Source: Symbiodinium natans (lineage: Eukaryota > Sar > Dinophyceae > Suessiales > Symbiodiniaceae). Taken from it: a stretch of 64,000 nt of DNA. The stretch covers positions 252,501 through 316,500 of the forward strand of contig CAJNDS010002145.1 in the NCBI GenBank assembly GCA_905221605.1. Direction: 5' to 3'. Position numbers and translations under genes: made by a program. Positions 1 to 11,683 of the stretch are shown here, one piece after another; the first letter of the stretch is position 1, and each line of letters opens with the position of its first letter. The notes under the pieces were generated by a model. It saw only the letters and a program-made list of their open reading frames with translations. It searched no databases and was not told the origin of the DNA.

Positions 1-430
1 AATCCGAAAGGGGCGTTTCGTATTTAAATTATTTAAATTATTTAATTCTGGGAAGGGGGGGGGCCTGGTCGGGCCTGCCCCCCCCCCCTTTTCGGATTTA
101 AATTATTTAAATTATTTAAATTATTAAAATTATTTGAATTATTTAAATTATTTAAATTATTTAATTCCGGGGGGGGGGGGAATTCAATAATTTAAATAAT
201 TTAAATCCGAACCCCCCCTTTCGGATTTCAATTATTTAAATTATTTAGTTCCATCCCCTGAATTAAATAATTTAAATGATTTAAATAATTTTAATAATTT
301 AAATAGTTTAAATCCGAAAAGGGGGGGGGGCAGGACCGGGCCCCCCCCCCCCTTCCCAGAATTAAATAATTTTAAAAATTTACATCCGAAACGCCCCTTT
401 CGGATTTAAATTATTTAAATTATTTAATTC
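1..430. repeat. AT-rich palindromic repeats with poly-G/poly-C runs
   Basis: Short blocks of ATTTAAATT-type sequence alternate with runs of 8-10 G or C. The block beginning CCGAAA/GGATTTAAATT recurs in both orientations (about 1-50, 90-180, 190-240, 260-320, 350-430), so neighbouring copies can pair as hairpins. No coding frame is visible. The window starts inside this repeat. Confidence 0.85.
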
Positions 431-1020
431 TGGGCAGACGTTGCGCGTGGACCTTGCCGTACTTCATCATATCCCTCTTCTCGGCCTATCTCTTCTGCTC
501 CTTTCCTTACTCTTCTCCTTTTCATAATCATTCCTCTTTAGTTGTTCTTATCTGGAAAAGAAAGAAGGAAGGGAGAGATAAGGGAGATAGGATAGATAAA
601 GAAGAGTGCCATCTTCTCTGCGCCTTGTTTTGTCTCTCCCTCTTCTCTATTCATCTCTCTTCTATTCTTTTCTTTGCTGTTCTATTGAAATTGGATTCCC
701 TGTATCTCTCCTCTGTCCTTCTCTCTCGCTCCTCTTCTCCTGTTCCCCTCTAAACGATTGCTCTTTACAGATAGGTGCCCTCCCTCCTCGTCAGGAAATC
801 TCTTTTCGCTTATTTTGCTTTTTGAAGCGAATAAAACAACGGATAAGAGAGGAAAGGGAATGACTAAGTAAAGACAGGAGCTCTTCAATAGGTGCCCTCC
901 CTCCTCTTCAGGAAATCTCTTTTCCCTTATTTTGCTTTTTGAAGCGAAGAAAACAACAGATAAGAAGAGAGGAAAGGGAATGACTAAGTAAAGAGAGGAG
1001 CTCTTCAATTTCCCTCCCTA
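431..1020. repeat. polypurine/polypyrimidine block with a ~120 bp tandem duplication
   Basis: Strong strand asymmetry is present: TCTC/CTTC-rich stretches followed by GGAAAG/GATAAG-rich stretches. A unit starting ATAGGTGCCCTCCCTCCTC near 770 is repeated near 890 at about 120 bp spacing, with few changes. Open frames here are compositional artefacts rich in Ser, Leu, Phe and Arg. I see no gene. Confidence 0.75.
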
Positions 1021-1039
1021 TATCTGATGTTACTTTTCC

Positions 1040-2075
1040 TTCTTGGGTGGTGCCCTTCTTTCTCCCTTGAAGATGCAGAAAACGATCAGGAACACCCGTT
1101 CCATCGCCCATATATAGACAGAGATAAATCATGAGCATCAGCTGGGTTTGCTGCCGATCCAAAATGGGCGTCCCTTTTAATCGCTTTCTGTGTCTTGAAA
1201 CGAGCAAAAGGGGCACCCTTACTAAGTGTTTTCTTGTGGTGTCCCTTTTCTTCGCTTGAAGATGCAGAAAACGATCCAAGAAGGACACCCGTTCCATCGC
1301 CCATATATAGACAGAGATAAATCATGAGCATCAGCTGGGTTTGCTGCCGATCCAAAATGGGCGTCCCTTTTAATCGCTTTCTGTGTCTTGAAACGAGCAA
1401 AAGGGGCACCCTTACTAAGTGTTTTCTTGCGGTGTCCCTTTTCTTCGCTTGAAGATGCAGAAAACGATCCAAGAAGGACACCCGTTCCATCGCCCATATA
1501 TAGACAGAGAGAAATCATGAGCATCGGCTGGGTTTGCTGCCGATCCAAAATGGGCGTCCCTTTTAATCGCTTTCTGTTTCTTGAAACGAGCAAAAGGGAC
1601 ACCCTAAGTGTTTCTTGTGGTGTCCCTTTTCTTCGCTTGAAGATGCAGAAAACGATCCAAGAAGGACACCCGTTCCATCGCCCATATATGGGGAGAGAGA
1701 GAAATCATGAGCATCAGCTGGGTTTTCTGCCAATCCAAAATGGGCGTCCCTTTTAATTCAAACGAGCAAAAGGGACACCCTAAGTGCTTTCTTGTGGGGT
1801 GTCCCGTTTCCTCGCTTGAAGATGCAGAAAACGATCAAAACGGACACCCATTCCATCGCCCATATATAGGGAGAGAGAGGTTGGCTGCCAATCCAAAATG
1901 GACGTCCCTTTTAATCGCTTTCTGTGTCTTCAAACGAACAAAAGAAAACACTTAGGTTCCTCACTTGAAGATGCAGGAACCGGCCCAACAAGGACACCCG
2001 TTCCATCGCCCATATATGGAGAGAGAGAGAGAGGGAGAAAGGAAAAAATCATGAGCATCAGCTGGGTTTGCTTAC
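1040..2075. repeat. satellite-like tandem array, ~187 bp unit, about six copies
   Basis: The anchor GATGCAGAAAACGATC starts near 1072, 1261, 1454, 1641 and 1820, with a diverged copy (GATGCAGGAACCGGCC) near 1969. Spacings are about 189, 193, 187, 179 and 149 bp. Each unit also carries CACCCGTTCCATCGCCCATA, a TATATAGACAGAGAG tract, ATCATGAGCATCAGCTGGGT and a GGGCGTCCCTTTTAATCGC segment. Later copies shorten by internal deletion. The overlapping ORFs on both strands simply read the repeat. Confidence 0.92.
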
Positions 2076-3180
2076 ATGTTCATTGTTATTCCTTTTGTTT
2101 TTTCTAACGGAAATGAACAAGAGAAGAGAAAAATAAGAACCAGAGGAAAGATGAAAACGAGCGCCATCTTCTCTTTGCCTGATTTTTGCATTTCGCCTGT
2201 CCTCATTTCTCTTCCATTCTTTTCATTGCTCTTCCATTTAGAGTTGCATTCCTTTTGATCTCTCCTCTTTCCTTTCTCTCTCTCTCCCTTCTCTTCTCTT
2301 GTTCTCCTTTAAATCTCAAAAACACACAAAAGGAAGCTTCTTTTCCTTGTTGAATGAAGAATGAAAAAAGAAGAAAAGAGATAGGGAAAGAAATTGAAGA
2401 GCTCCATTGCCTATTGGTTCATTCCATTTCCTCTCTTTCTATGTGTTGTTTTCCTTGTCGTTTCAGAAGGCAAGCAAAATAAGGGCAAGGGGGCTTCCTG
2501 AAGAAGAGAGAGGGCACCTATCTGCGAAGAGGTCTTGTCCTTTTTAATAATAGAGGGAAAAGGGAGAGACAAGGAAGGGAGAGATGATAGATAAAGAAGA
2601 GTGCCATCTTCTTTGCGCCTTGTTGTGTTCCTCCGTCTCCTTGTTTCTTGTCTCCTCTCTTCTGTTCAGTACCCTTCCAGAAAATTAAAATGGCCTCCTT
2701 TTTGTCTCTCCTCTCTCACTTCCCGTTCCCTTCTCTCCTTCTGTTTCCGTTTAACTGATAAAACACAAGAAAAGAACTTGAATGATAAAGCCTAGGAAGG
2801 TAAAGGAGATAAGGGAGATAGGATAGATAAAGAAGAGTGCCATCTTCTCAGCGCCTCGTTTTGTCTCTCCCTCTTCTCTATTCATCTCTCTTCTATTCTT
2901 TTCTTTGCTATTCCACTGAAATTGGATTCCTGTTATCTCTCCCCTCTCCTTCTCTCTCCCTCCTCTTCTCCTGTTCCCCTCTAAATGACAAAAACACAAG
3001 AAAGGAAGAACAAGTGGGGAATGGAAGCCCTTTTCCTGTCTTCTCCTGTTGCAATAAAGAAGGAAAAGAGCATAGGAGATAAGGAAGGGAATTGAAGAGC
3101 TCCTCTCGCTACTTTATCATGCCCTTTCCTTTCTATCTACCACACCAAAACACGACTCTCAGCTTCCAAATAGACCCTAT
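2076..3180. repeat. polypyrimidine block with long direct repeats of the upstream flank
   Basis: A ~175 bp segment starting GGGAGATAGGATAGATAAAG near 2811 closely matches one near 582. A third, more diverged copy lies at about 2580-2760. Around 2450-2530 an inverted relative of the 770-885 unit appears (GTTGTTTTCCTTGTCGTTTC, then GGGCACCTATCTGCGAAGAG). The array at 1040-2075 is therefore flanked by related sequence on both sides. No gene. Confidence 0.7.
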
Positions 3181-3740
3181 TTAAGCCACCCCCCCCCCCC
3201 CCCCCCCCCTCCCCCAAACAATTTTGGGGTTTTCGGGGATCCTTAATAATGTGTGGGATGGGCTGGGACGGGGGCTGGGGGTAGGGCGGCTGGGGGTCGA
3301 GGGTTGAGGGGAAGCCTTGAAGCTTGAGGGTCTAAGCTTTCCAGGCTTTGTAGCTCCACGGTCGCCGGGGCTCCGCATTAATGCGGACCACCGAAACAAC
3401 TTGCTAAAGCGAATCAGGGCAGCTCGTGGGCTACTCCCTTGGAAAATTGTTCGGGGGCCTGTTTCGTAATGAAATTTTACAGGGAATTCAAATAAGGCTG
3501 GACACCAAAAAACCCGGAGTTTCTTATTCAAAACTTGTTTTAGTTTTTGGCTCCCTGGCCCCCCGCCCTTCAACCCCAGCCGGGACAACATCGCATAATT
3601 GTGAACCACCCTAAACAATGGGGGGTTCTGTATAAGCGGATCGGAAAATCGCATAATAGTGGTCCCATCCACTAAAGCCAGTCCAACATTAGATTCTAGC
3701 AGAGTCTCTCGCGCTCTCGGCATTCAAGTACGAGTCATTC
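3181..3740. other. poly-C tract and GC-rich segment, no supported gene
   Basis: A C-run of about 20 bases starts at 3188, followed by G/T-rich sequence. The minus strand is open for 180 codons (3181-3723), but its C-terminal part is Pro/Ser-rich and ends in polyglycine from the C-run, so I do not call it a gene. The motif CGCATAATTGTG near 3592 is echoed by CGCATAATAGTG near 3650, which might mark a transposon end (see findings). Confidence 0.4.
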
Positions 3741-4736
3741 ATGCAGCTTCCACCTCTTTCACCCTGCATCGAGCTTGTTGCTGTCGAGGATTATTCTAAT
3801 CCCAATCCGAGCCTATATCTGTGCGCATGCAATAGGCGAAATTTTGCCAGTTAGCGACCAATGGCCGCAAATTACGAAAATTAACCACATCAAGCCAAGC
3901 TGCTTCAAGTATGCATTGTACAAATATCGCCTGGGCCAAGCACAACTTATTCCTCTGCTTGGATGGAGGAGGCATGTCAAAAGCCGCGTGGGGCCCGGAC
4001 ATTTTCAAGGTGTGCTGCATGAAGTTGACAAGTGGCTCACATGGTGGAACTCCTACGGCATACCTTTGTGCAAATTTGTGCACGCTGACATCTTCCTCAG
4101 GAAGCACTCACATCCGGGACGAATGCGGATACAGCGAGATGGAGATCTCACCGAAGTCCAATGCCTACTCGCACTGAAGAACAAGGGCACAACTGCGTCG
4201 GGAAGGCTTTGGCAGAGCTTGCTCAGGCCACCGCGTTCAGGAAGGGAAGCAAGTACCTAGTCAGATCTGCTTTGTGAACACAACTGTATATACATCGTGG
4301 CGGCAACAATGCTGGCTGCAGCACTCACGCATGCCGGGTCGCACCCGACACACGCACCAACGCGCAGCAACCAGACTTTGTCCAAAAGACCTTCATCAAA
4401 TGTGTCGTCGCCACTGCTCCAATACTGTAAGAGTCCGTTCAAGAAAGGAAGCCCATTCTGCGGCGCACCACCGAGGATTCGCATTGGAAGTGGCGTGAGA
4501 CGTTTCCTCTTACAGAGAATCGCGAGCAACATGAGCAGGACTTGTCGAGCAATAAGGGCATTTGCGGCATTTGTCCGTCCTCATCCTGTCTTTCTTCTTT
4601 TCAAGCGGCGTTGCATCGACAGGAGTGGACATCAGAAACAGAGCATCCTCGTCCGAGGCAAGGCTCATCAAGGCTCACATATGACATCTTTAAACATACT
4701 GAGCACCAAAAAAAGACACATAGCAGCAAATTTCTG
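3741..4736. other. no firm gene; weak exon-like minus-strand frame at 3796-4107
   Basis: The minus frame across 3796-4107 is open for 103 codons with mixed, protein-like composition, but plus frames over the same bases are open too (161 codons at 3775-4260). No convincing splice pair or known domain. Treated as unassigned. Confidence 0.25.
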
Positions 4737-5285
4737 TCACACAATGTACTGTACAGCAGTGTATGCTCTTGACGGTGCCTCTCCCATTGCCGACATTTCT
4801 TTCATCTCCTGCTGCTGCTCCCACTCCTTCATCGACTTGATAAACTCCTGCACGAGCATCAAAGACTTTGGGAACTCTGGAACGTTATTTTGCACATTTT
4901 GCATCATTTTGCACCACCCCGCACGCCTTGACTGCGAACACCACGAAAATACTCGAGATAAGAGCGATGGCTCCCGACCTTGGGTACGAAGGAGATGTGT
5001 CGCAATCCATTGCGCCATGCAAGCGTCGAGAATTGTCGGGTTAGGATGATATGAGGACGATATGCGTTGCAATCGAGCCCGCGGCTGAAGCCATGGTCGG
5101 ATCGAGTTCTTGTATGTGTGTGCAACTGCCATGTCCTTCGCAGAAGTGAGTCTTGACACGGAACCGTTCGTCGACGTGGCGCCGTGCTGCACTGACATGA
5201 CCGTGCGAAGCTGCTCCTGAAAAAGCTCGTCACGCAATGCAAAACTGTCGGTGGCGGAAACCTGCTGACATATAACGTTGCACAA
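4737..5285 (-). CDS. candidate coding segment(s), unknown protein
   Basis: The minus strand is open for 182 codons. Two parts look protein-like: an N-terminal stretch with alternating charged and hydrophobic residues (about residues 6-55), and a C-terminal stretch (about 125-175) containing an acidic, Gln/Glu/Met-rich run that could form a helix. The middle is Ser/Arg/Cys-rich and could be a retained intron. No family is recognised. It could also be chance openness, since a 250-codon plus frame runs over 4297-5049. Confidence 0.3.
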   Translation of the reverse strand: MCNVICQQVSATDSFALRDELFQEQLRTVMSVQHGATSTNGSVSRLTSAKDMAVAHTYKNSIRPWLQPRARLQRISSSYHPNPTILDACMAQWIATHLLRTQGREPSLLSRVFSWCSQSRRAGWCKMMQNVQNNVPEFPKSLMLVQEFIKSMKEWEQQQEMKEMSAMGEAPSRAYTAVQYIV

Positions 5286-5459
5286 ACCATATCATATCTC
5301 ATTGGTGTACTTAATTGTGCAGTCTTGATCATTTCTGACATGCCGTGTGCTTAGCTGCAACCAAGGTCAGTGTTGCTTAGTATTTGACCACGGCAGTCTA
5401 GCTGAAGCTAAGCCAGCATCCCATCTCTCACTTTCCTAACTGAACGGACGTCGAGCATT

Positions 5460-5535
5460 GGCGATACATATACGCATATATACATATATGTATTTTTTTA
5501 TACGTATAGAGAGAGATAGAAAAATGAAATAGAAT
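5460..5535. repeat. ATAC/TATA microsatellite followed by GA-rich tract
   Basis: Imperfect ATACATATATACGCAT repeats are followed by TATTTTTTTATACG and AGAGAGAGATAGA. Simple-sequence DNA, non-coding. Confidence 0.7.
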
Positions 5536-5728
5536 TAAGACGTTTGACTTTGCATTCGCGAGCATTCGCGGACAACGCTGGCGTTCTACGCCTGCCACAG
5601 ATTCTCATCTCAATCGAATGTGGGCTGGAAATGGCTAGCGCACGAGACGAGGGTTGCCGCGACGATTCGAGCTAGTTTGGGGATAAAGCCCTTCTTGGAC
5701 TTCCACACCGCCCGCTGTTTCACACATT

Positions 5729-6388
5729 TCATGGAGGAAACCAATCGGGGATGACTTCTGGTTTTGTTTTCTTCTCGTATATAGCCAACCCTCGACCTAA
5801 ATTAGAACTGACCTGGATGCAGGAGATTGCTATATCCGAGACTTTCCGAGCATTTTCGTGCAATGCTGAACCGAGGTCTTGGCCCACGCATGCGCCTGCC
5901 ATTGCTCTCAAAGCCACACATCTCTGACACAACCCAAGCGTATGAATCAGCGAAAAGCTCACTAAGGCACATGCCTGTGTGCCAGCATTGCTGGTAAGGC
6001 AACGACAACTTACAAAACTTGCCAGGGGAGCTGCAGCACGTAATGTTCCATACAGGGCAGCGGCAATTGCAATCTCTGCGAACGGAGACCTTGGAAGCTT
6101 CGAATCTATGATATTCATCTCCATTCCAGATGTGGACTCGTGCACATTTGTGCACCTCAAGCAAACCTTAGGATTCCGACATGATCGTTTATGTGCCAAT
6201 TGTGCCATGTCCAGGGTCCCAGCTGTGAACGCTGCACTGGCTGCCTGCACCGGTGTCCGAACACTCGGCGCAAGCCAAGAACCGCTGCCTTCGGGATCGA
6301 AGAAGGGCAAATGAATTGACCCAGTGGACATGTCTCGTGGTGAAGTGGTTGGCCGATGCATGGTGATGCTAGTGGTATGCGGTGGCAT
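5729..6388 (-). CDS. candidate coding segment, 219-codon open frame, unknown protein
   Basis: This is one of the longer uninterrupted frames outside simple repeats. The first ~75 residues (Thr/Ser/Pro-rich, then Ala-rich with PFFDPEGSGS) and a hydrophobic Ala/Leu-rich stretch near residues 100-130 look protein-like. No domain is recognised. Dinoflagellate genes usually have short exons, so part may be intron. A 111-codon plus frame overlaps. Start codon unresolved. Confidence 0.3.
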   Translation of the reverse strand: MPPHTTSITMHRPTTSPRDMSTGSIHLPFFDPEGSGSWLAPSVRTPVQAASAAFTAGTLDMAQLAHKRSCRNPKVCLRCTNVHESTSGMEMNIIDSKLPRSPFAEIAIAAALYGTLRAAAPLASFVSCRCLTSNAGTQACALVSFSLIHTLGLCQRCVALRAMAGACVGQDLGSALHENARKVSDIAISCIQVSSNLGRGLAIYEKKTKPEVIPDWFPP

Positions 6389-6389
6389 A

Positions 6390-8455
6390 GGCCCAGACTG
6401 ATCCCAAAGCAGGTCCCTTCATCGGGAAGGCACCTCGCTGGCACTTTCTCAGCTCAGCTGCGTCTCCTACTCCGCGCTTACTTAGACAGATGTGTGCGTT
6501 TTGGGATAACGGCCTGAAGCTCTCTCTGAACCAGCCTGAAGCGCCATCAAGTGCATCCTATCGCATAGTGATGTCAACGACTTTGTACAATTCAAGCAGC
6601 CGCAGCCTCTCGATGAGTGGTTTTAGACCTGTCAGATCCGTTCTTTCCTACAACAAGCTTGTCTGTCTGTATACTGCCATCCCAAAAACCAGCTGCAATC
6701 GGCCTACATATGCTCACTGGCACAGCGGAGGTGCTTGCAAACGGCCTTCACGCCGCAAAAGTGCAGAAGCACTTTGTCTCACCCAACCGTGACCAACACA
6801 TACCAACAATGTCACAACAATGTCACAACAATGCCAGTACGAAGCCGGCCTTGGCTGCAATTGTCTTGGAGGAGCCTCTTGCAAGTCATTATCAGGTCAT
6901 TGCAGGTTAGTGCAGATTCCAAGCAATCAAGGCGTAACAAGGCGGCGAACTCGTACGTGAGACTGTGTTCGCCATGCTGGTGTGAACTTTGAACCGATTT
7001 GCTGCAGTCGGCAGCTTCATCATTGAAGCATCCCCTTACAAGAGGTATACTTGAGACATCTTGAGACATTGTTAGGCCGAAGTTGCATCTGATGCTATGG
7101 GACAATGACCAGAACTGCTGGGACTCTGAATCAAGTTCATCCCAAACAAGATGAACCTCCGTCTAAAGAAGTACTGTATATAGTGCCTCAAGCCTTCTGG
7201 ACAGGGTTCGTAGCCAAAACGAATTTTCGTTCCAAATCGACACCCCGATCCCTTGTTGTAGACGGTGTGAAGATCGACACAAGTCGTCTCGGCAAAAACA
7301 AAGTCTGCATAAGCGATCTCGCTCTCATTGCGGCCCCTATCTCGTTCAATGCACGGAAGCGAACAACCCAACACCCAACACCAACACCATGTCCATAATT
7401 GCCATCGAAGCATGTATGAATTCGAAACGGAGCTGCATAGCAACATACGAGATTTTGAGCCGAAACATCAATCGGGCGCGCCTTCGAGGCCGCGGCCGGC
7501 AAAGCGAAGGCCTGGGCAAGGGAGAACATTACGTCCCAAGCATGAGTCACTCTCAACGTCGAAGAGCGGACATCTCCAGCCACTTTTGTCACAAGCAGTG
7601 CAAGCCACTGACATGCGCAAGGCAAGGTCTCTACGGATCTGAGTTTTGTTTGTTACACATAGCGTGGCCTCGGACACGGCCATTCTTGCTCGGCGCGGCA
7701 CACCCGCAATCGGGGGAACCTAGGGCACCCTTCGCTGCTACCCTTTTGCTAGTCCCTCCAAGTGGTAAAAAGCGGCTCGGCAAGCAAGCGGGGCGGACAT
7801 AGCTTCTCGCATGTGCTGCGCAGATGTTGCGGCAGTCGATCTGTGTAAGAGATAAAAGCGTAAAGAAGGGGAAATGAAGAATTAGAGACGGCCACTTCTT
7901 GTCGAGTGAAGCCTCTCCATCTTGAATCGGACGATGATTAGGGCGATTAGGGCGGTCACGCCCATTAACTATTTGAATCTACCCGTTGTGTAAACTGTGC
8001 TTCTGATATGGGTAAACCCTAAACCCAAAAGCGATCTGCACTCCTTTCTGCGTGTTGCCCAATGAGGGCCTGCTCATACCCACTATAGACCTTAATCGGC
8101 GACAGGGTTTCCAATCCTGGGGCCATTGTTTCATTGCTGCCATGTGCTCTCCGAAGCAAGACGTGCTGAAATCCACTGCGGCATGTGGATACACCCTGTA
8201 ATAATTGGCTTCTAGCTACAGGATTATACTATACGTCTCTGCACTTCTGCCATCTTCTATATCCGCATCGTTCCAAGCAGCAGCCAGTCAGTTCGGGATT
8301 TGCACTTAATCTCTGTTCGTTCAAAATGTTCGTGCCAACGTTCGTTCTGTAGGGCCTGGCGGTAATTCCCAACAGCACATACTGTTGGGTTTCCGTCTCT
8401 AAGCAAAGGGAGCTTTGACCAAATTCGTGGAACACGGCCAACTCGGGAAAGCGAC
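6390..8455. other. no supported gene
   Basis: Several open frames of 70-145 codons overlap on both strands, including opposing frames over 7105-7625. None has a recognised domain or a clear advantage over its opposite strand. A short telomere-like tract (GTAAACCCTAAACCCA) sits near 8013. Confidence 0.4.
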
Positions 8456-8815
8456 GCGATAATCCAGAAAAGACGGATTATCCATTGAGGATCAGTGAAT
8501 GCAACCGCCAGGTATATCCGGAAAAGACAGACGGAACCAGCCGAAAATGACCGAACAAAGCGACTACATCCGAGATTTGAATTACGTCGGAGACTAAAGT
8601 GGAATTGAACCATGGACACGAAGAAGGAATCGCACGAGAAAATGAAGAGGAAATGAAACGGCAGGAAGCAAAGTAGATAAAACGACCAAATCCGAAGTTT
8701 GATCCGATTACTTCGGAGATTGGAAGTGGACTTGAACCTTGGACACGAAGCAGAAATCTCACGAGGAAAAGACAGGAAATGAAACGGCAGGAAGCAATAT
8801 AGAGCGATGTGGCGA
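8456..8815. repeat. diverged tandem duplication, ~130 bp unit
   Basis: The segment around 8555-8665 (CGACTACATCCGAGATTTGA, then GGACACGAAG, then GAAATGAAACGGCAGGAAGC) is repeated at about 8684-8795 (CGACCAAATCCGAAGTTTGA, then GGACACGAAG, then GAAATGAAACGGCAGGAAGC). A weaker relative with CCAGAAAAGACGG lies near 8463. Minus-strand frames across it show the same Phe/Ser-rich peptide twice, as expected for a duplicated non-coding unit. Confidence 0.75.
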
Positions 8816-9860
8816 ATATAGCAGAAAAGTCAGCAAAGACATTCTGCGATACAGACATGAAGCACGTTGTCATACTCAGTCACTAGCCCAAGACAGCAGC
8901 GACTAGAGAGAAGACAGCAGCGCGGCCCTGTCCATAAAGGCTGGGGGCACCGATGCAGAGGTCTAAGAGTGAGGAGCAAGCTACGAGATACTAAGCAGGA
9001 GCTCCAATGCACGCGGCAATAGCCTTTCACCGTCCACACGCAGCAAGGAGACTTGGTTTGGGGGTTGGACTAGGGGATAGAGAAGTGAGTGAAGTCTGCC
9101 CGCCCAGGGCGCTAAGAAACACTGAAGCCTTCTGTACCACAACGCGATATACGCAAGGAAGCCCCAGGAGCTTGAGGCAGTGGCAAATTGCAGGCAGGGA
9201 GTGCGCAAGGTTGGCTTCAGTTGGGGAGAAAGGTAGGTTGGGGCCTCACAACAGGTTCAGTGGCGAGAGGTCGTAGGCAGTGGGTGCGCTGGGGTGTTCG
9301 TTCGGGTGTGAGGCAGGGTTGAGATTGAGAGAGAGAGAGAGACAGAGAGAGAAAGAAAGACAGAGAGATCGAGAGAGAGTGCGAGAGGGGGAGCGAGAGA
9401 GCGAGAACGAGATGCTGTACATAAACACATGTTCGGCATGTTCTGCTGTTAAGCAGCTACACATGCGTATGTGTACCTGTTGGATGTCATAAACAATCAT
9501 GTGAATGTACGAAGTTGGCTCGCAAACGCGATGGATCTGAAGGAAATGAGGATCAATGGCCAGTTTGAAGCTGTAACTCAATGAAGTGAAACATTGACTT
9601 GCGATGTACACGAAGAAATCATCGTTTCACAAAAAGCAATGCCCGTGCGGAGTCTTGCCGATCTATGTGAGTCTTATTCCGCTATCCCGTCATTCACACG
9701 TGTACAAATCACTCGTGTTTCACTTTCAACGCTCAAGACTCGGTCCGCTTTACCAAAGGAGGCCAACCCAAGTATCGGTAAGTGCAACGCACAGCAACTG
9801 GGATAAACGCTGATCTGGAGTTCGTCTCGATGCATGTTAAGCACGAAACAAAGGTTCACA
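8816..9860. other. no supported gene; GA microsatellite at about 9323-9412
   Basis: GAGAGAGAGAGACAGAGAGA-type sequence at about 9323-9412 creates spurious Arg/Glu (plus) and Ser/Leu (minus) ORFs. The remainder has only short overlapping frames on both strands. Confidence 0.5.
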
Positions 9861-11670
9861 TGCTCTTCCGTGACTGCAAAATTTTGTCGGGTGCTTGTCG
9901 CCGGGAGAGTGTGAGCTGGGAACTGGGACTGTGCCATGTCCTTTCATTTGCTGGAAAGCCTTTTGCTGCAAAACAACCGAAACAGTAGTAGCCCCCAAAA
10001 CCTTTCTGGGGAAGGAAGGTTCGGGAACGGACGGCCGCCTCTGCAAGATTGCTGCCGGCAAAACAACCGAAACGATATTTTCCGGACGTCTGTGGTCAGG
10101 CTACACAAACGGACATGCTCGTGGACGTGTGCACCGGCCTGGGGGGGGGGGGGGGTTCGGAAGACTGAGGCAGCCAGGCAGGCGGTGGAGGGGGAGGGGG
10201 AACGGGATCAGGGAGTTACCTATGCTTCGCGAAGGAAGAGAAAGGGCGAGGCGAGCGAAACCATGGACGTGTCTATGGCCAGGTGGGGTGAGGTGGAAGG
10301 GCGACGGAGCCACCTCTGGAAGGTGTTTTGATGTGTTTTGCCGTTTCTGCCTGGCAGAAGACACGATGGGCCTGCTGTGCTACAACTGCATGAGTTGCTT
10401 GTGAAGCGTGACTAATGAGGTCTAGCCGCTCCTGCTCTTTGCATTTTAGTACTTGCACTTCAGGATTATGAATGAAGTAAATGGTCATTCCCTCTGCGCA
10501 ACGGGGGGAAGAAGTGGTGAACTTGGGGGTTGAAGGGAGTGTAGGAAGAATCGCTTACTGTACTGGGATGGCTGGTGGCATTCTGGCGCACAACAGCCAG
10601 CTAACTCATGAATTTAATCGCCGAACCCACGTTGTAGTACGGTCATCCGTGTGTCTACGTTCAACGGTTGAACCTGGATGCCTTTACGCTAAGCCGAAGT
10701 TGCACAAAATAACGCTTCTTTCATCGGAACTGCTTGAAAAGCACTGCCTGTCAGTCACTCGTCCAAGTTGCTTCCCTAATATTAAACTTAAACACCTGCC
10801 TCCCCGTGATATGCAGCGCATTGCAGCGCCAATGACAGGCGTGGGGGGGCATTCAGTACTTACTGGGAGGAGATTCTGCTTCTTGCATTTGCCATTCCTA
10901 GCCCGGTTTCCTGGTGCCTGCACAGTGTTGGGCAAAACCACATTGCTGCAGACAGATGAACACGGGCCCCAAGTTGCGTCTGCCCTGTGCAAAGACAGAT
11001 TGACCTCGTCATTCATTTATCGCGGAGACGGCATCTTTGTACACAACTCCGATCAAGCATTGGCGGTTCCGCATTTTACAGATCTGCCACTGTGTATGTA
11101 CATTGCAAGTTGCTGCTCAGAGCTTGCCTACAAGATGAGGGCTTGACTCTGTACTGGCTCCTTGCAAACAACGCCGGTCTTCGGCATCGCTGCGTTGTGG
11201 AAAGTGAGCAGTCGGCTCATGACAGCTTGCGCGTTGTGTACCAGTACAACAAGAAGACACTGATATGACCATGCACACTAATCATGAATTGCATGATTCC
11301 GTCCAGCTGCCTTCAGCCTGCAACGTCTGACTCGCTGTCGGCGACCTGCGGTGAGCCGAAATCTCATAACGTATCTCGCAATGTCACGGCAGATCACGAT
11401 GTGAAGACGTTGTCTTTGCAAATGGAAAGTGCTACCCCGATATATCTCTCAAGAAGTAGCTGAGTAACATGCTTCGGCCAGCATCGACATGTCCATGCAA
11501 AAACACATTCGGAACTTGAACAATCGCGTTACGTACACTACACACTCTAGAGTGGCTGGGGAATATGTCACATACACCACGCACATCGGTCTGTGGGAGG
11601 GGTTTTGATGCTTCATGCTGCTAAGCAGCAGCTGGCTCCAGTGCTGTTTCGACACCAATGAGCCTTCCAA
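9861..11670. other. no firm gene; poly-G tract near 10141 and one 221-codon plus frame
   Basis: A run of about 14 G starts at 10141 within G-rich sequence. The plus frame at 10481-11146 is open for 221 codons; its C-terminal third has protein-like composition, but no domain or splice pair stands out and a 110-codon minus frame overlaps. Left unassigned. Confidence 0.35.
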
Positions 11671-11683
11671 ATTCTACCTGACA

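Noticed and set aside
908..1955. Several 80-134 codon ORFs repeating the same peptide
   Set aside because: They read the ~187 bp satellite on both strands; identical peptides recur with the unit and shift frame with unit length.
1040..2075. CRISPR-like spacing of repeats
   Set aside because: Units of about 187 bp lack the 20-40 bp repeat/unique-spacer pattern, no cas genes are present, and the DNA is eukaryotic in character.
3181..3723. 180-codon minus ORF
   Set aside because: Pro/Ser-rich low complexity ending in polyglycine from a C-run, no domain, and possible transposon-end motifs instead.
9246..9611. Ser/Leu-rich ORF of 121 codons
   Set aside because: It is generated by the GA microsatellite at about 9323-9412.
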